Source of the DNA: Phycisphaerae bacterium
GTDB taxonomy: Bacteria > Planctomycetota > Phycisphaerae > Sedimentisphaerales > Anaerobacaceae
DNA length: 64,000 nucleotides
Direction of reading: 5' to 3'
Assembly: GCA_028714855.1 (NCBI GenBank)
Contig: JAQTLP010000001.1
Coordinates: 1-64,000 of the forward strand
Under the pieces are notes generated by a model. It worked only from the letters and a program-made list of their open reading frames with translations, did no database searches and had not been told where the DNA came from. Positions 26,802 through 35,785 of the stretch are shown in pieces (within the stretch, counting starts at the first letter, position 1; the number at the start of each line of letters is the position of its first letter). A program made the position numbers and the translations under genes.

Positions 26802-27380
26802 ATGGAGTACTCGGACTCGTCCGACAAAACGGAGCAAAGTCGCAACTCTCTTGCCGCCCGGCTAAGAGCGGGCAATCGTGCAGCCGCGGCCGAGCTTGTT
26901 GATATATACTACGAGCAGCTTTATGTGTTTTTCAGGCGGCTTGGCCACAGCCAGCAGGTCAGTGAGGACCTGACGCAGGAAAGTTTTATTGCGGCGTGGC
27001 AGCATATAGGACAGTTAAGAAGCGGGAAGACATTAAACAGCTGGATGTATAGAATTGCGGGTAATCTTTCGAATCTGCACTGGCGCGGGCACAGGGTCAG
27101 CAAAGCGGTCAGTATCGAAGAGATAGATGTTCCGGACGGCAGTGAGCCTGAGTGCGACAAGACCGGACATTTGGAAGAGATCGGCCATCTGAAGAACGCC
27201 GTTGCGGAACTGCCTAGAAAATTGAGGCAGGCAGTTATTTTGCATTATATGCAGCACCTGACTATAGTCGAAGCAGCCGACGCTGCGGGCGTAAGGTGCG
27301 GCACTTTCAAAAGCAGGCTGAACAGGGCGTTAAAAAAACTGAAAAGACAGATGGGCTCTGAAAACGGAGAGCTATTATGA
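26802..27380 (+). CDS. ECF-type RNA polymerase sigma factor
   Basis: A 192-residue sigma-70 family protein with only regions 2 and 4. Region 2 is seen in LYVFFRRLGHSQQVSEDLTQ and FIAAWQHI, region 4 in LPRKLRQAVILHYM and VEAADAAGVRCGTFKSRLNR (helix-turn-helix). GGGAGCAG precedes the ATG. The next gene overlaps by 4 bases (ATGA) and encodes a membrane protein, which is the usual place for an anti-sigma factor. Confidence 0.93.
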   Translation: MEYSDSSDKTEQSRNSLAARLRAGNRAAAAELVDIYYEQLYVFFRRLGHSQQVSEDLTQESFIAAWQHIGQLRSGKTLNSWMYRIAGNLSNLHWRGHRVSKAVSIEEIDVPDGSEPECDKTGHLEEIGHLKNAVAELPRKLRQAVILHYMQHLTIVEAADAAGVRCGTFKSRLNRALKKLKRQMGSENGELL

Positions 27381-27922
27381 AAGAAGAAAAACTGGAAAAA
27401 TTATTGAACGAACTGGCGGACGCGACAACAGGACGAGCCCCTTCTTATCTTGCTGAAAATATAAAGCATCAAATTCCGCAGCAGCTTTCGGCGCATAAAG
27501 GCGGGATAGATACTGTCAATATTATTGTAGATTTAAGGATAAGCAAATTAGCGGCAGCGGCGGCGATAATCCTCACGATGATTTTGTTTGCTAATTTCTT
27601 CGGTGGGCGAAACCAGGAAAATGCCGGCATATATCAAAACAGCAAGCTGCTGCTGCAATATTGTTTCAGCGGTATTGACGCCGACAGGAATAATGTTTTG
27701 GCAACAGCCAAGTCAAGATACGAATATCTTGCTCAGTTAGGCAAGGACGTTGTGTATTACGGGGACAGCGTTGACCCGCGAGACAGCGATGCGATACTGA
27801 TGCAGTGGAAGGTTTCCGATAGCGAGTATAAAGTGCTATTCGGTAATTTGCGTGAAAGAACGGTCAGTGCCGAGGAGTTAATAAGACTGCAGAGCCGGAT
27901 GCTGCAAAAAAAGGGGAAATAA
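27377..27922 (+). CDS. membrane-anchored partner of the sigma factor (putative anti-sigma)
   Basis: A 181-residue protein with a soluble N-terminal ~50 residues, one membrane segment near residues 57-75 (AAAAAIILTMILFANFF) and an extracytoplasmic C-terminal domain. The start overlaps the sigma gene. The layout fits an anti-sigma factor, but the zinc-finger motif of the ZAS class (HxxxCxxC) is absent and no family was recognised. The anti-sigma role rests on position alone. Confidence 0.6.
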   Translation: MKEEKLEKLLNELADATTGRAPSYLAENIKHQIPQQLSAHKGGIDTVNIIVDLRISKLAAAAAIILTMILFANFFGGRNQENAGIYQNSKLLLQYCFSGIDADRNNVLATAKSRYEYLAQLGKDVVYYGDSVDPRDSDAILMQWKVSDSEYKVLFGNLRERTVSAEELIRLQSRMLQKKGK

Positions 27923-27953
27923 CCGGTGATTGGCAGTTATCTGCCTGCGGTTT

Positions 27954-28532
27954 CTAATAGATAATCGCGGTTGCTTCTTCGATTTCCTTTACCACCTTAT
28001 CAATATCGGCAGGGTTTGATATACGGCCATCGAAACCTTTATGCAGTAAAGCAGCGGACTCGGAGTCGCTTAATTGTTTTGCGAGTGCTATGACTTTGAC
28101 GGTCTGCAATTCCTCGTTGCTTCGTATACTTTTGCAGATGTCTGTTGCGTCTATATCTTCAGCTAAAAGGCTTACCAATAAGACGTGCGGGACGAATTTT
28201 TGGGCGATTACGCCGACCTCGAAATTATTCCTGGCGATTTGCACCTCGTAATCGGCTTTTGTCCGCAAAGTATCGGCCAGGGCCGAGGCCGCATCGTTGT
28301 CGCTGTCGGCTATGAGGACGCGGATTTTTCCGGCCGGCAGCATCGTCGCGGGCATATTATTCGCTTTCATAAAGCGAGCCAACTCGCCCACGGGTATCCT
28401 GCGGTCTTTGCTGCCCGGTATTCGGTAGCCCTTTAACTGGCCGCTATCGAACCACTTTGAGACCGTTCGCGGAGCGACATTGCAAATTTTGGCGACGTCG
28501 CCCGTTGTAAGTACGTTTTTTCCTTTTGCCAT
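27954..28532 (-). CDS. HTH (MerR/excisionase-like) plus pseudo-receiver protein
   Basis: A 192-residue predicted DNA-binding regulator. Residues 1 to about 60 form a MerR/excisionase-type winged helix (VLTTGDVAKICNVAPRTVSK, then the wing YRIPGSKDRRIP). Residues ~70-190 look like a response-regulator receiver (IRVLIADSDNDAASALADT). The acidic pair DSDND is present, but the phosphoacceptor position at the end of strand 3 reads VLLVSLLAED, with no Asp where one is expected. It is therefore probably a phosphorylation-independent receiver. It is transcribed opposite to its neighbours. Confidence 0.75.
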   Translation of the reverse strand: MAKGKNVLTTGDVAKICNVAPRTVSKWFDSGQLKGYRIPGSKDRRIPVGELARFMKANNMPATMLPAGKIRVLIADSDNDAASALADTLRTKADYEVQIARNNFEVGVIAQKFVPHVLLVSLLAEDIDATDICKSIRSNEELQTVKVIALAKQLSDSESAALLHKGFDGRISNPADIDKVVKEIEEATAIIY

Positions 28533-28716
28533 TTTTTAGTCCCTGTTACGACATATTTACGGAGTGGCTGAGTCTTTATTCGGCTTAAAACGGGGGCTAT
28601 TTAACATAGAACGTGGAATTTCCGGCCTGCGGGCCAATAAACGGGTGTTTTTGCAGGACTACGTCCTATAAAGGTTTATTGTTTATGCTGCTGCGGCGAT
28701 TAAAGTGTAAAATATC

Positions 28717-28744
28717 TTGCTTGAAAAACGACTTTTAATATAAT
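28717..28744 (+). promoter_or_regulatory. promoter for ilvC
   Basis: TTGCTT (28717-28722), a 16-base spacer and TATAAT (28739-28744) lie about 70 bases before the gene. A weak TTCACC...GGTGAA hairpin follows in the leader. Confidence 0.6.
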
Positions 28745-28814
28745 GTGGTGGTTCACCTTTATAAAGAGTGGTGAAGCGGCAATCTTCATTTAGAAAACAA
28801 GGAGATTTTGAGTT

Positions 28815-29819
28815 ATGGCATTAAAGATTTATTACGAAAAGGATGCGCCAATAGACGCGTTAAAGGGCAAGAAGGTTGCGGTCATCGGTTACGGCAGCCA
28901 GGGGCACGCACACAGTTTGAATCTGCGAGACAGCGGAATTGAGGTGGCGGTGGCTGAGCTGACAGGAACCGATAATTATAAACTCGCACAGAAACACGGT
29001 TTTAATCCGACTGATATAAAGACGGCGATTAAAGGGGCAGCACTGATTATTGTAACGCTTCCCGATGAAGTTCAGGCGAAGGTTTACACTGAGCATATTG
29101 CGCCGAATCTGAAGGCAGGGCAAACGCTCGGTTTTTGTCACGGGTTTAATATTCATTTTAAGTATATCACTCCGCCGAAAGACGTTAATGTTGTGATGAT
29201 TGCGCCGAAGGGGCCGGGACATCTGGTCCGCAGCGAGTTCGAAAAAGGCGGCGGCGTTCCCAACCTGATAGCGGTTCAGCAGGACGCGACCGGCGACGCC
29301 AAACAGATTGCTCTTGCCTGGGCAAACGGAATCGGCGGCGCACGGGCAGGCGTTATCGAAACCACATATCAGGAAGAAACCGAAACAGATCTGTTCGGGG
29401 AGCAGTGCGTTCTATGCGGCGGGCTTACGTCGCTTATTAAAGCAGGTTTCCAGACATTGGTCGAGGCGGGTTATCAGCCGGAAATCGCCTACTTCGAGTG
29501 TATGCATGAGGTCAAGCTGATAGTCGACCTTATGTATCAGGGCGGGATGAGCTATATGAGATACAGCATATCCAACACGGCTGAATACGGCGACCTGACC
29601 CGCGGGCCGAGGATTGTCACCGACAAGACAAAAGCAGAAATGAAAAAGATACTGTCGGAGATTACGTCCGGAGAATTCGCCAAGGAATGGGTAAACGAAT
29701 ATAAGACTGGATTGAAGAAGTTTAATCAGCTATACGAAGCAGACCATGACTGCCAGCTCGAGACGGTCGGCAGAAAATTACGTAAAATGATGAAGTGGAT
29801 AAATTCGAAGGAAGTCTAA
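28815..29819 (+). CDS. ilvC: Ketol-acid reductoisomerase
   Basis: Second step of branched-chain amino acid synthesis: isomerisation and NADPH reduction of acetolactate. The Rossmann site [17 protein letters not shown] is near residue 25, with [20 protein letters not shown] and the metal-binding second domain ([24 protein letters not shown]) intact. At 334 residues it is the short class I form. AAGGAG lies 9 bases before the ATG. No other ilv or leu gene is nearby. Confidence 0.97.
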   Translation: MALKIYYEKDAPIDALKGKKVAVIGYGSQGHAHSLNLRDSGIEVAVAELTGTDNYKLAQKHGFNPTDIKTAIKGAALIIVTLPDEVQAKVYTEHIAPNLKAGQTLGFCHGFNIHFKYITPPKDVNVVMIAPKGPGHLVRSEFEKGGGVPNLIAVQQDATGDAKQIALAWANGIGGARAGVIETTYQEETETDLFGEQCVLCGGLTSLIKAGFQTLVEAGYQPEIAYFECMHEVKLIVDLMYQGGMSYMRYSISNTAEYGDLTRGPRIVTDKTKAEMKKILSEITSGEFAKEWVNEYKTGLKKFNQLYEADHDCQLETVGRKLRKMMKWINSKEV

Positions 29820-29881
29820 GTTTTCAGTTTATGTTCCAGAAGCTCTCAATAAATAACCAGACTAATTTAAGGAGAAATGCT

Positions 29882-30643
29882 GTGAGAGTTGCAAAAATAT
29901 TAGCAGTATTGGGCTGTTGTGTATTGTGCGGCTGTTCTGTTCCCGAGGAGTGGGATGTCGAATCTCCCGGCGACAGGACACTTTCCGCCGCTTACCACGA
30001 GACGACGCTGAAGGAAAGCACCTCTGCCGATGTGCTTGCCATTATTACCGAACCTGACGAGGAAACTCAGGAGGAACCTGAGGAGGGGCTGGTTAGTCAG
30101 ACCAAAAATATTATTGCTTTGCAGGGAACAAATAAAAAAGGCTACAAGATGTGGTTCAATCTTATTGCTTTCGACGAGAACGAGACAACCGCGAGCCGCA
30201 AGAGCTTTTTCGTGATAGACGAGAAGACAGAGAGCCTGCTTGTCTGGCCGAGGAAAAGGCTTGTGTTTAAGACTGAAATGGTATTGGACTCGAAAGTGCT
30301 TAATGAGCCGTACGCCAACGAAGACGCAAGGCAAATCGCAATTCTCAAGCAGGTCTCAGAGAACATGCGGAAGGACATAGCCGAGGTTGCCGAGGACAAT
30401 AAAAAGGTAGGCATTTGCGGGATGCTTATCAATCAGACACTGGGAACTGTTTTGCTGCAATTGGACGAATCACCTGTGCTGACATCGAGAATGAACGACC
30501 TGGACAGTGGTTTGAAGTTCGACCATCTCACGCTCGGCGGAGGCAAAATCGTGATGTGCGTTTATGACGATATCGTGTGTGTCAAAGTCAAGCTGGACAA
30601 CTACATATGGTCGGGCGAAGACCCGTTCGCTCTGGAAGAATAG
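29882..30643 (+). CDS. putative lipoprotein of unknown function
   Basis: From a GTG at 29882 with GGAGA six bases upstream, 253 residues begin RVAKILAVLGCCVLCGC, a lipoprotein signal with the lipid-bearing cysteine after LCG. The mature part is acidic (EPDEETQEEPEEG) and then contains a globular region with no recognised family. An earlier in-frame start at 29795 lies inside ilvC and would bury the signal peptide, so it is rejected. Probably cotranscribed with ilvC, though function is unknown. Confidence 0.65.
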   Translation: MRVAKILAVLGCCVLCGCSVPEEWDVESPGDRTLSAAYHETTLKESTSADVLAIITEPDEETQEEPEEGLVSQTKNIIALQGTNKKGYKMWFNLIAFDENETTASRKSFFVIDEKTESLLVWPRKRLVFKTEMVLDSKVLNEPYANEDARQIAILKQVSENMRKDIAEVAEDNKKVGICGMLINQTLGTVLLQLDESPVLTSRMNDLDSGLKFDHLTLGGGKIVMCVYDDIVCVKVKLDNYIWSGEDPFALEE

Positions 30644-30760
30644 CGAAGGAAAAATCAAAGATTAAAAATCAAAAATAAAAATTGTGGAACTGCTGCGCAA
30701 AGATTTTTTAATCGCTGATTGCGCTGATTTTTTAAGCCACAGGGAACACAGAAACGGATT
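30644..30760. repeat. intergenic phrase repeats
   Basis: The spacer is made of stuttering words: AAAATCAAAGATTAAAAATCAAAAATAAAA, then TTTTTTAATCGCTGATTGCGCTGATTTTTT, then CACAGGGAACACAGAAAC. Such phrases recur between genes in planctomycete and other genomes; no gene is seen. Confidence 0.45.
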
Positions 30761-32017
30761 TCAATCGAGCTTAACTTTCGCTAACACCAATTTCCGGTTC
30801 GATGTAAAGACCAGATTGAGATTATCGTCGCTATCAAATTCTGCGTACATATTTTGCAAAAACCACTCACCCTGACACATACCCTCCCATACGTCTTCCG
30901 CATCTACCCCATTTAATATAAATTGCTCGTTACTCCATTTGTCATCTTTTTTTACCTTATGAACAACATTGCCATTACTATCAACCCAGATAACATGAAT
31001 ATTCCCTACAGAATCAGCTCTTGCTAATGGGAGAATACCTTTGCCTATTATCTCAGCATTACCAAAACCCTTACCGTTGTTTTGAGAGTAATAAATGGGG
31101 GTGTTAATATTTTCCATTTTCATTTCTATGATATCTGTTCTCTTGGCAGAATGGTAATCATGCCACGAGAAGACGAGAAACAGGTCATCGTTAAAATTAT
31201 CTGCCGATACGTGCCAATAAGCGCTCTGCCTCAGCTTACCCTCTTCGTTAAAATAGGGACTCTTTTCGTAAATATCCTGTGTTCGTACTACTTTTTTCTT
31301 TTTCGTGTTGCACTCGGTGTAGTACAAAACATCCGGGATATTGTAGGGGTAGTTTCCGCTTCCAATTTGCTTCTGTGTCCTGAATCCAAAAAAGCGAATT
31401 TTGTCCTTTCCTGTCAGCACCTCTTTAATACGATAAGATTCATTTGTCTTCCCGCCGTAACGAAGCATCTCGTAGCTAAGTAACTTCTGGCCTCGTATCT
31501 CTGCCAAAAGAGGTTTGTCATAAAGGATGCCATGCCCGCCTGATATCCAAAATTTCATAGCCTCGACAGGATTCGATGATGTCTGCTTGCGATAACCTAA
31601 TAGGTAATAAGCATCACTCTCTCCCGGAACATAAACGACTTGTTCCTCGCCCAAAACTACTGTCCCTGCGGGGAAATCTTCGATTACTATGTGCTCTTCA
31701 AGAGCGATATCTTTTACAATAGAACAAATATTTATATTTTGTTCGTCTGGTCGAAAGACCAGATGAACTGTGCCGTATTTTACGAATCCATTTATAAAAT
31801 AACCGTATTGGTCTATCTTCACTTGATTGTTATTTATCCAGAGGGAATGCCCCGCCGCTTTCACGAAGGTTTTGTTGTCTTTATCAATAAACAATCCTGC
31901 CACATTAAGTGGTGTATCTGAAAGAATTGTCCAGTCGACAACCTTAGGTTTTGCCTGTACGTTGTATGCCATGGACAGCACGGCCAATAAGATTTTCCAA
32001 TAGCATTTTTTAATCAC
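30761..32017 (-). CDS. secreted protein of unknown function, AT-richer
   Basis: A 418-residue protein with a signal peptide (residues 1 to about 22, WKILLAVLSMAYNVQA). The mature part consists of beta-type repeats such as VGNIHVIWVDSNGNVV and SDDNLNLVFTS, as in sialidase-like or other propellers; no catalytic motif is recognised. Codon and amino acid use (many Lys, Asn, Ile, Tyr) is AT-richer than all neighbours, which suggests recent acquisition. It lies just past rnpB on the same strand. Confidence 0.7.
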   Translation of the reverse strand: MIKKCYWKILLAVLSMAYNVQAKPKVVDWTILSDTPLNVAGLFIDKDNKTFVKAAGHSLWINNNQVKIDQYGYFINGFVKYGTVHLVFRPDEQNINICSIVKDIALEEHIVIEDFPAGTVVLGEEQVVYVPGESDAYYLLGYRKQTSSNPVEAMKFWISGGHGILYDKPLLAEIRGQKLLSYEMLRYGGKTNESYRIKEVLTGKDKIRFFGFRTQKQIGSGNYPYNIPDVLYYTECNTKKKKVVRTQDIYEKSPYFNEEGKLRQSAYWHVSADNFNDDLFLVFSWHDYHSAKRTDIIEMKMENINTPIYYSQNNGKGFGNAEIIGKGILPLARADSVGNIHVIWVDSNGNVVHKVKKDDKWSNEQFILNGVDAEDVWEGMCQGEWFLQNMYAEFDSDDNLNLVFTSNRKLVLAKVKLD

Positions 32018-32094
32018 TTGTGTCGAACCTCCTATAAGGGTCTTGGGTCAAATGCCGATTAGGATAATCAGTCCGCGATAAATAATCGAATAAA

Positions 32095-32429
32095 AAGAGC
32101 GGGTCAGTAAGCCGAGTTTTGTTTTAGACGGTCATTTATCTAAGGCCGGCTGTTGCCAGCCGGCTCAAGCGACCTACCCGCCGGTATTGCCCGGGCCGGG
32201 CACCGGCAAACTTGGTCTTGCAGGCGGTGGGGTTTACCCTGCCGCTGCTGTCACCAGCAGCGCGGTGCGCTCTTACCGCACCATTTCACCATTGCCTTTC
32301 GGCTGTGTATTTTCTGTGGCACTATCCCTCGGGTTGCCCCGGGTGGCCGTTAGCCACCACCGCGCCCTGTCCTGCTCGGACTTTCCTCCCCGCACTTGTG
32401 GTGCGGAGCGACCGCCCGACCCGCTCTTT
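32095..32429 (-). ncRNA. rnpB: RNase P RNA, bacterial type A
   Basis: Catalytic RNA that removes 5' leaders from tRNA precursors. Read on the minus strand, the diagnostic parts appear in order: 5' arm AAGAGCGGGTCGGGCGG, GAGGAAAGTCCGAGC, CCACAGAAAATACACAGCC, GGTAAGAGCGCACC, GGCAGGGTAAACCCC, GATAAATGACCGTC, and the 3' part AAACTCGGCTTACTGACCCG, whose last bases pair with the 5' arm (P1). The end is followed by a T-run. Length is about 335 bases. Ends are set by the P1 pairing and may be off by a few bases. Confidence 0.97.
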
Positions 32430-32476
32430 TTATTTATTATTTTCTATTTATTACTTTGTTCAGCACGGGTGCAGAT

Positions 32477-32482
32477 ATTATA
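32477..32482 (-). promoter_or_regulatory. possible -10 box for rnpB
   Basis: TATAAT on the minus strand lies about 48 bases before the mature 5' end. No convincing -35 box is visible, so rnpB may also be read from nadB. Confidence 0.3.
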
Positions 32483-32494
32483 CCAAAATATCGA

Positions 32495-34108
32495 TTATTT
32501 CGCCCGCCTAATTTCGAAATGTTTTTTGAAGTGAACATCGTCGATTTTCGGGAAATCGCTTCTGAAGTGGACGCCCCTGCTTTCCTGCCTTGATTCGGCG
32601 GCTCGGGCCATCAGGAGGCAGACGGTGAGCATATTCTGACATTCCCAGCCGGGGGGCGCATCGAAGACTTTGTCCATCACATAACGGTTCCAGAATTTGA
32701 TAATTTCCTGGGCCTCTTTGAGCGGCTGGGCTTTTCTTATGATTCCGACGTTTCGCCACATAAGTGCCCTGAGCGAGTTTCTGATGTCGGCGGTATCCAG
32801 GCGAGAGCGGTCTGAAAGCGGAATCTGATATTTTATCAGCGGGTGTTTGACGTTAGAGATATCAATTTTTATGTTTTCACAAGCGGCTGTTCCCGCTATT
32901 TTTCCGAAGACCAATCCTTCGGGCAGGGAGTTGCTGCCGAGCCGATTAGCGCCGTGCAGGCCTGTGGAGGCGACCTCGCCGCAGGCGTAAAGATTTGCGA
33001 TGTTTGTTCTTGCCTGCGCATCGGTTTTTATGCCGCCAATAATATAGTGAGCGCTGGGGCGGACTGGAATCAAATCGCAGCTGACGTCTATGTCAAAACT
33101 TTCGCACAATTCGCTAATCGTAGGAAACCTTTTTGTGAAATGTTTTTTATCGAGATGGCGGACGTCGAGATAGACGTGAGTGGAGTTGGTTTTAAGCATC
33201 TGTGAGAGGATGGCCCTGCTGACGATGTCCCGCGGGGCGAGTTCTGCGGCGTCGTCATATTCCTTCATAAAGGCCGAGCCGTTACAATCTATAAGGATTG
33301 CCCCTTCGCCGCGGAGGGCTTCTGTGATGAGGGCACGCGAGGCGCCGGCGATATAGAGGGTCGTCGGGTGGAACTGCATAAATTCGAGGTCCTGCAGAAC
33401 GGCACCCGCGCGGTAAGCCATAGCGATGCCGTCGGCGGTTGCAATAGCGGGGTTGGTAGTTTCGCGGTAGAGCATACCAGCACCGCCCGTGGAAAGAATA
33501 GTGTTTGCGGCCCAGATTATCTGCGGGCCGCGATTGTCGCAGCCGATGATTCCCAGACACTGGTTTTCATCATTTGTGATTAAGTCGATTGCGTAAAAGT
33601 TTTCTATTATTTTTATATTCGGATTTTCCCTGACCTTATTTATGAGGGTTTCCGCGATGATGCGTCCTGTTTCATCGCCGTGGGCGTGAGCGATACGGGC
33701 TTGAGAGTGTCCACCTTCTCGTGTAGCGGCAATGAGACCATCGGTAAAATCAAATTTTGCGCCCCAGTTAATTAGCTGCCGGATTAATTCCGGTCCCTGC
33801 CGAACAACCGAATCGACTATTTCTTCATTACACAGGCCGCAGCCTGTATTAAGCGTATCGGTTATATGTGATTCGAAGGTATCTGTTTTGTTAAGCACCG
33901 CAGCGATGCCGCCCTGTGCCTTCCATGTGTTGCTTTCCTGCAGGGAGTCTTTGCAGAGGATGATGACGCTGCATCGCTGAGCCGCTTCGATGGCAGCGCG
34001 AAGGCCGGCGATGCCTGCACCAACCACTAGGCAATCAGTGAAAAGCTGGTGAGTCGCGGCAGAATCGACATTTACGAGATAACGTCTTAGTTCCGGCTGG
34101 CCTGCCAT
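32495..34108 (-). CDS. nadB: L-aspartate oxidase
   Basis: FAD enzyme that oxidises L-aspartate to iminoaspartate, the first step of de novo NAD synthesis. It has the FAD-binding VVGAGIAGLRAAIEA near residue 28, NTWKAQGGIAAV, the STGGAGMLYRETTNP segment, EFMQFHPTTLY and HYIIGGIKTDAQART, all typical of the succinate dehydrogenase/aspartate oxidase family; the small helical C-terminal domain is present. At 537 residues it has normal length. ATG at 34108 is preferred since the 21 upstream residues do not belong to the family. nadA and nadC are not in the window. Confidence 0.94.
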   Translation of the reverse strand: MAGQPELRRYLVNVDSAATHQLFTDCLVVGAGIAGLRAAIEAAQRCSVIILCKDSLQESNTWKAQGGIAAVLNKTDTFESHITDTLNTGCGLCNEEIVDSVVRQGPELIRQLINWGAKFDFTDGLIAATREGGHSQARIAHAHGDETGRIIAETLINKVRENPNIKIIENFYAIDLITNDENQCLGIIGCDNRGPQIIWAANTILSTGGAGMLYRETTNPAIATADGIAMAYRAGAVLQDLEFMQFHPTTLYIAGASRALITEALRGEGAILIDCNGSAFMKEYDDAAELAPRDIVSRAILSQMLKTNSTHVYLDVRHLDKKHFTKRFPTISELCESFDIDVSCDLIPVRPSAHYIIGGIKTDAQARTNIANLYACGEVASTGLHGANRLGSNSLPEGLVFGKIAGTAACENIKIDISNVKHPLIKYQIPLSDRSRLDTADIRNSLRALMWRNVGIIRKAQPLKEAQEIIKFWNRYVMDKVFDAPPGWECQNMLTVCLLMARAAESRQESRGVHFRSDFPKIDDVHFKKHFEIRRAK

Positions 34109-34201
34109 AGTATAACTTTCAAAAAACAGCAATCTAAATCGGTCATAAAAGCCATTAATATGATACCCCAAGGCGTGGTGAAAACCAGCTTTTTATATTA
34201 T

Positions 34202-34942
34202 TCACAGGCCAGCTAACCCTTTCCAATCGCAGGCTGCAAGAGAAGGGAGAATGACTTCTCCTAAACTGGGTTTTTCGATATTGACGGTTTCATCGAATGG
34301 GACGACAGCAAGGACATTTACACCGCTGCATTTTGCGATTACATCTGGCGCGGTGTCTTCGGCTGCGGTTGATTCGACAGCGTTGTAGCCATTGACGATT
34401 GTGCCGGCGATTTTCAATTCTGCGGCACGGATGCAGTCGATAGTCATAAGCGTGTGGTTTATAGTGCCGAGAGTTGGTCTGGCGACTATCACCACCGGCA
34501 GGGCGAATTCGACGGCCAAATCCAGCAGGTCGAACTCTTCGGTCAAGGGCACGCGCGCGCCTCCGATGCCTTCGACTAAAACTACGTTACTGTTTTGGCA
34601 TATATCTTTGTAAGCAGCAGCGATTTTGTCGAAATCAATTGCGCGGTGTTCGCGAGCTGCGCTGACAATGGGCGCCGCCGGCGTGCGGTAGCCGACGGGT
34701 GTTATTGTCGACAGAGACAGATTGCTATTTGCACAATGGAAAAGGAACTCGGTATCACTGCTTATAAGGCCGTCCCATTTGTGTTTGCAGCCGGTGGCAA
34801 TCGGTTTGAATACGCCGACCTTTAATCCTTTGCCGATGAGAATTTTAGCGATGGCGCCGGCTATTAGGGTTTTTCCTACGCCGGTGTCGGTACCGGTCAC
34901 AAAGAGGCCAGGCTTTTTGGGTAGATTCAGATTAATCGGCAT
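34202..34942 (-). CDS. bioD: Dethiobiotin synthetase
   Basis: Closes the ureido ring of dethiobiotin in biotin synthesis, using ATP and CO2. The P-loop is in FVTGTDTGVGKT, and KPIATGCK, VEGIGGARVPL and IVARPTLGTINHT are family segments. At 246 residues it has normal length. No other bio genes are adjacent. The start is preceded by a promoter-like TTGCTA-16-TACAAT on the minus strand. Confidence 0.94.
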   Translation of the reverse strand: MPINLNLPKKPGLFVTGTDTGVGKTLIAGAIAKILIGKGLKVGVFKPIATGCKHKWDGLISSDTEFLFHCANSNLSLSTITPVGYRTPAAPIVSAAREHRAIDFDKIAAAYKDICQNSNVVLVEGIGGARVPLTEEFDLLDLAVEFALPVVIVARPTLGTINHTLMTIDCIRAAELKIAGTIVNGYNAVESTAAEDTAPDVIAKCSGVNVLAVVPFDETVNIEKPSLGEVILPSLAACDWKGLAGL

Positions 34943-35010
34943 TAAATACTCTGCTGTCGCTGATGTTAAAAGTTTTTTTGAAAGTCATTTATTCATTGCG
35001 ATAATACGGT

Positions 35011-35038
35011 ATTGTACTATCCTGCGCGGCGATAGCAA
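35011..35038 (-). promoter_or_regulatory. promoter for bioD
   Basis: On the minus strand TTGCTA (35033-35038), a 16-base spacer and TACAAT (35011-35016) lie about 70 bases before bioD. A plus-strand promoter for pcm may overlap it (TTCATT-17-TACTAT). Confidence 0.5.
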
Positions 35039-35098
35039 TGGATTAATCGGCATCTGAAATTGTTTGCAAAACAGCCTTTAAAAAGCGATACTTTCACT

Positions 35099-35770
35099 AT
35101 GAACAGCCAGGAGAGCAAAGATAGATTCGCCAAGGCACGTGAACAGATGCTCAAACTGGACCTGACAGGCCGCGGCATAACCGACCCCGGCGTTCTAAAA
35201 GTGATGAAGGAAGTTCGGCGGGAGGAATTTGTGCCGGCGGCATATCAATCGCAGGCGTATGCCGATAGTCCTTTGCCTGTTGGACTGGGCCAGACCATTT
35301 CTCAGCCGTATATTGTCGCGTTGATGACGCAGGAGCTGCGGCTGAATAATTTTTGCGAGGTGCTCGAGATTGGCACCGGCAGCGGGTATCAAACCGCTAT
35401 TTTGAGCAAGCTGGCAAAAAAAGTCTATACGATAGAGAGGTTCGCTGAACTGTCCGAGTCAGCCCAGGCAGTTTTGGGCAGATTAGGTATCGGCAATGTC
35501 GAATTTTGTATAGGTGACGGCAGCTGCGGGTGGCCCGAGCAGAGGAGTTTTGACCGCATCATCATTACCGCGGCGGTGCCGAAAATGCCGCAACCTTTGA
35601 TAGAACAGCTTGCGGAGGGCGGCGTTATAGTCGGGCCTGTCGGTTACTTAGGGATTCAGGAGTTGAGGGTCTGCGAAAAGAAAAAAGGTAAAATCACCTG
35701 CGGAGTGGCTTGTGACTGCCGGTTTGTTAAGCTGCTCGGCAAATACGGCTTTGACGAGGCGGAGGATTAA
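35099..35770 (+). CDS. pcm: Protein-L-isoaspartate O-methyltransferase
   Basis: Repairs isoaspartyl residues in aged proteins by S-adenosylmethionine-dependent methylation. The chosen ATG gives 223 residues with the family sequence RREEFVPAAYQSQAYAD, the PLPVGLGQTISQPYIVA segment and the SAM-binding EIGTGSGYQTAIL. An upstream TTG at 35060 is rejected as outside the family. The gene ends 15 bases before recG. Confidence 0.95.
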   Translation: MNSQESKDRFAKAREQMLKLDLTGRGITDPGVLKVMKEVRREEFVPAAYQSQAYADSPLPVGLGQTISQPYIVALMTQELRLNNFCEVLEIGTGSGYQTAILSKLAKKVYTIERFAELSESAQAVLGRLGIGNVEFCIGDGSCGWPEQRSFDRIIITAAVPKMPQPLIEQLAEGGVIVGPVGYLGIQELRVCEKKKGKITCGVACDCRFVKLLGKYGFDEAED

Positions 35771-35785
35771 TTTTCTGTTTCCAAG

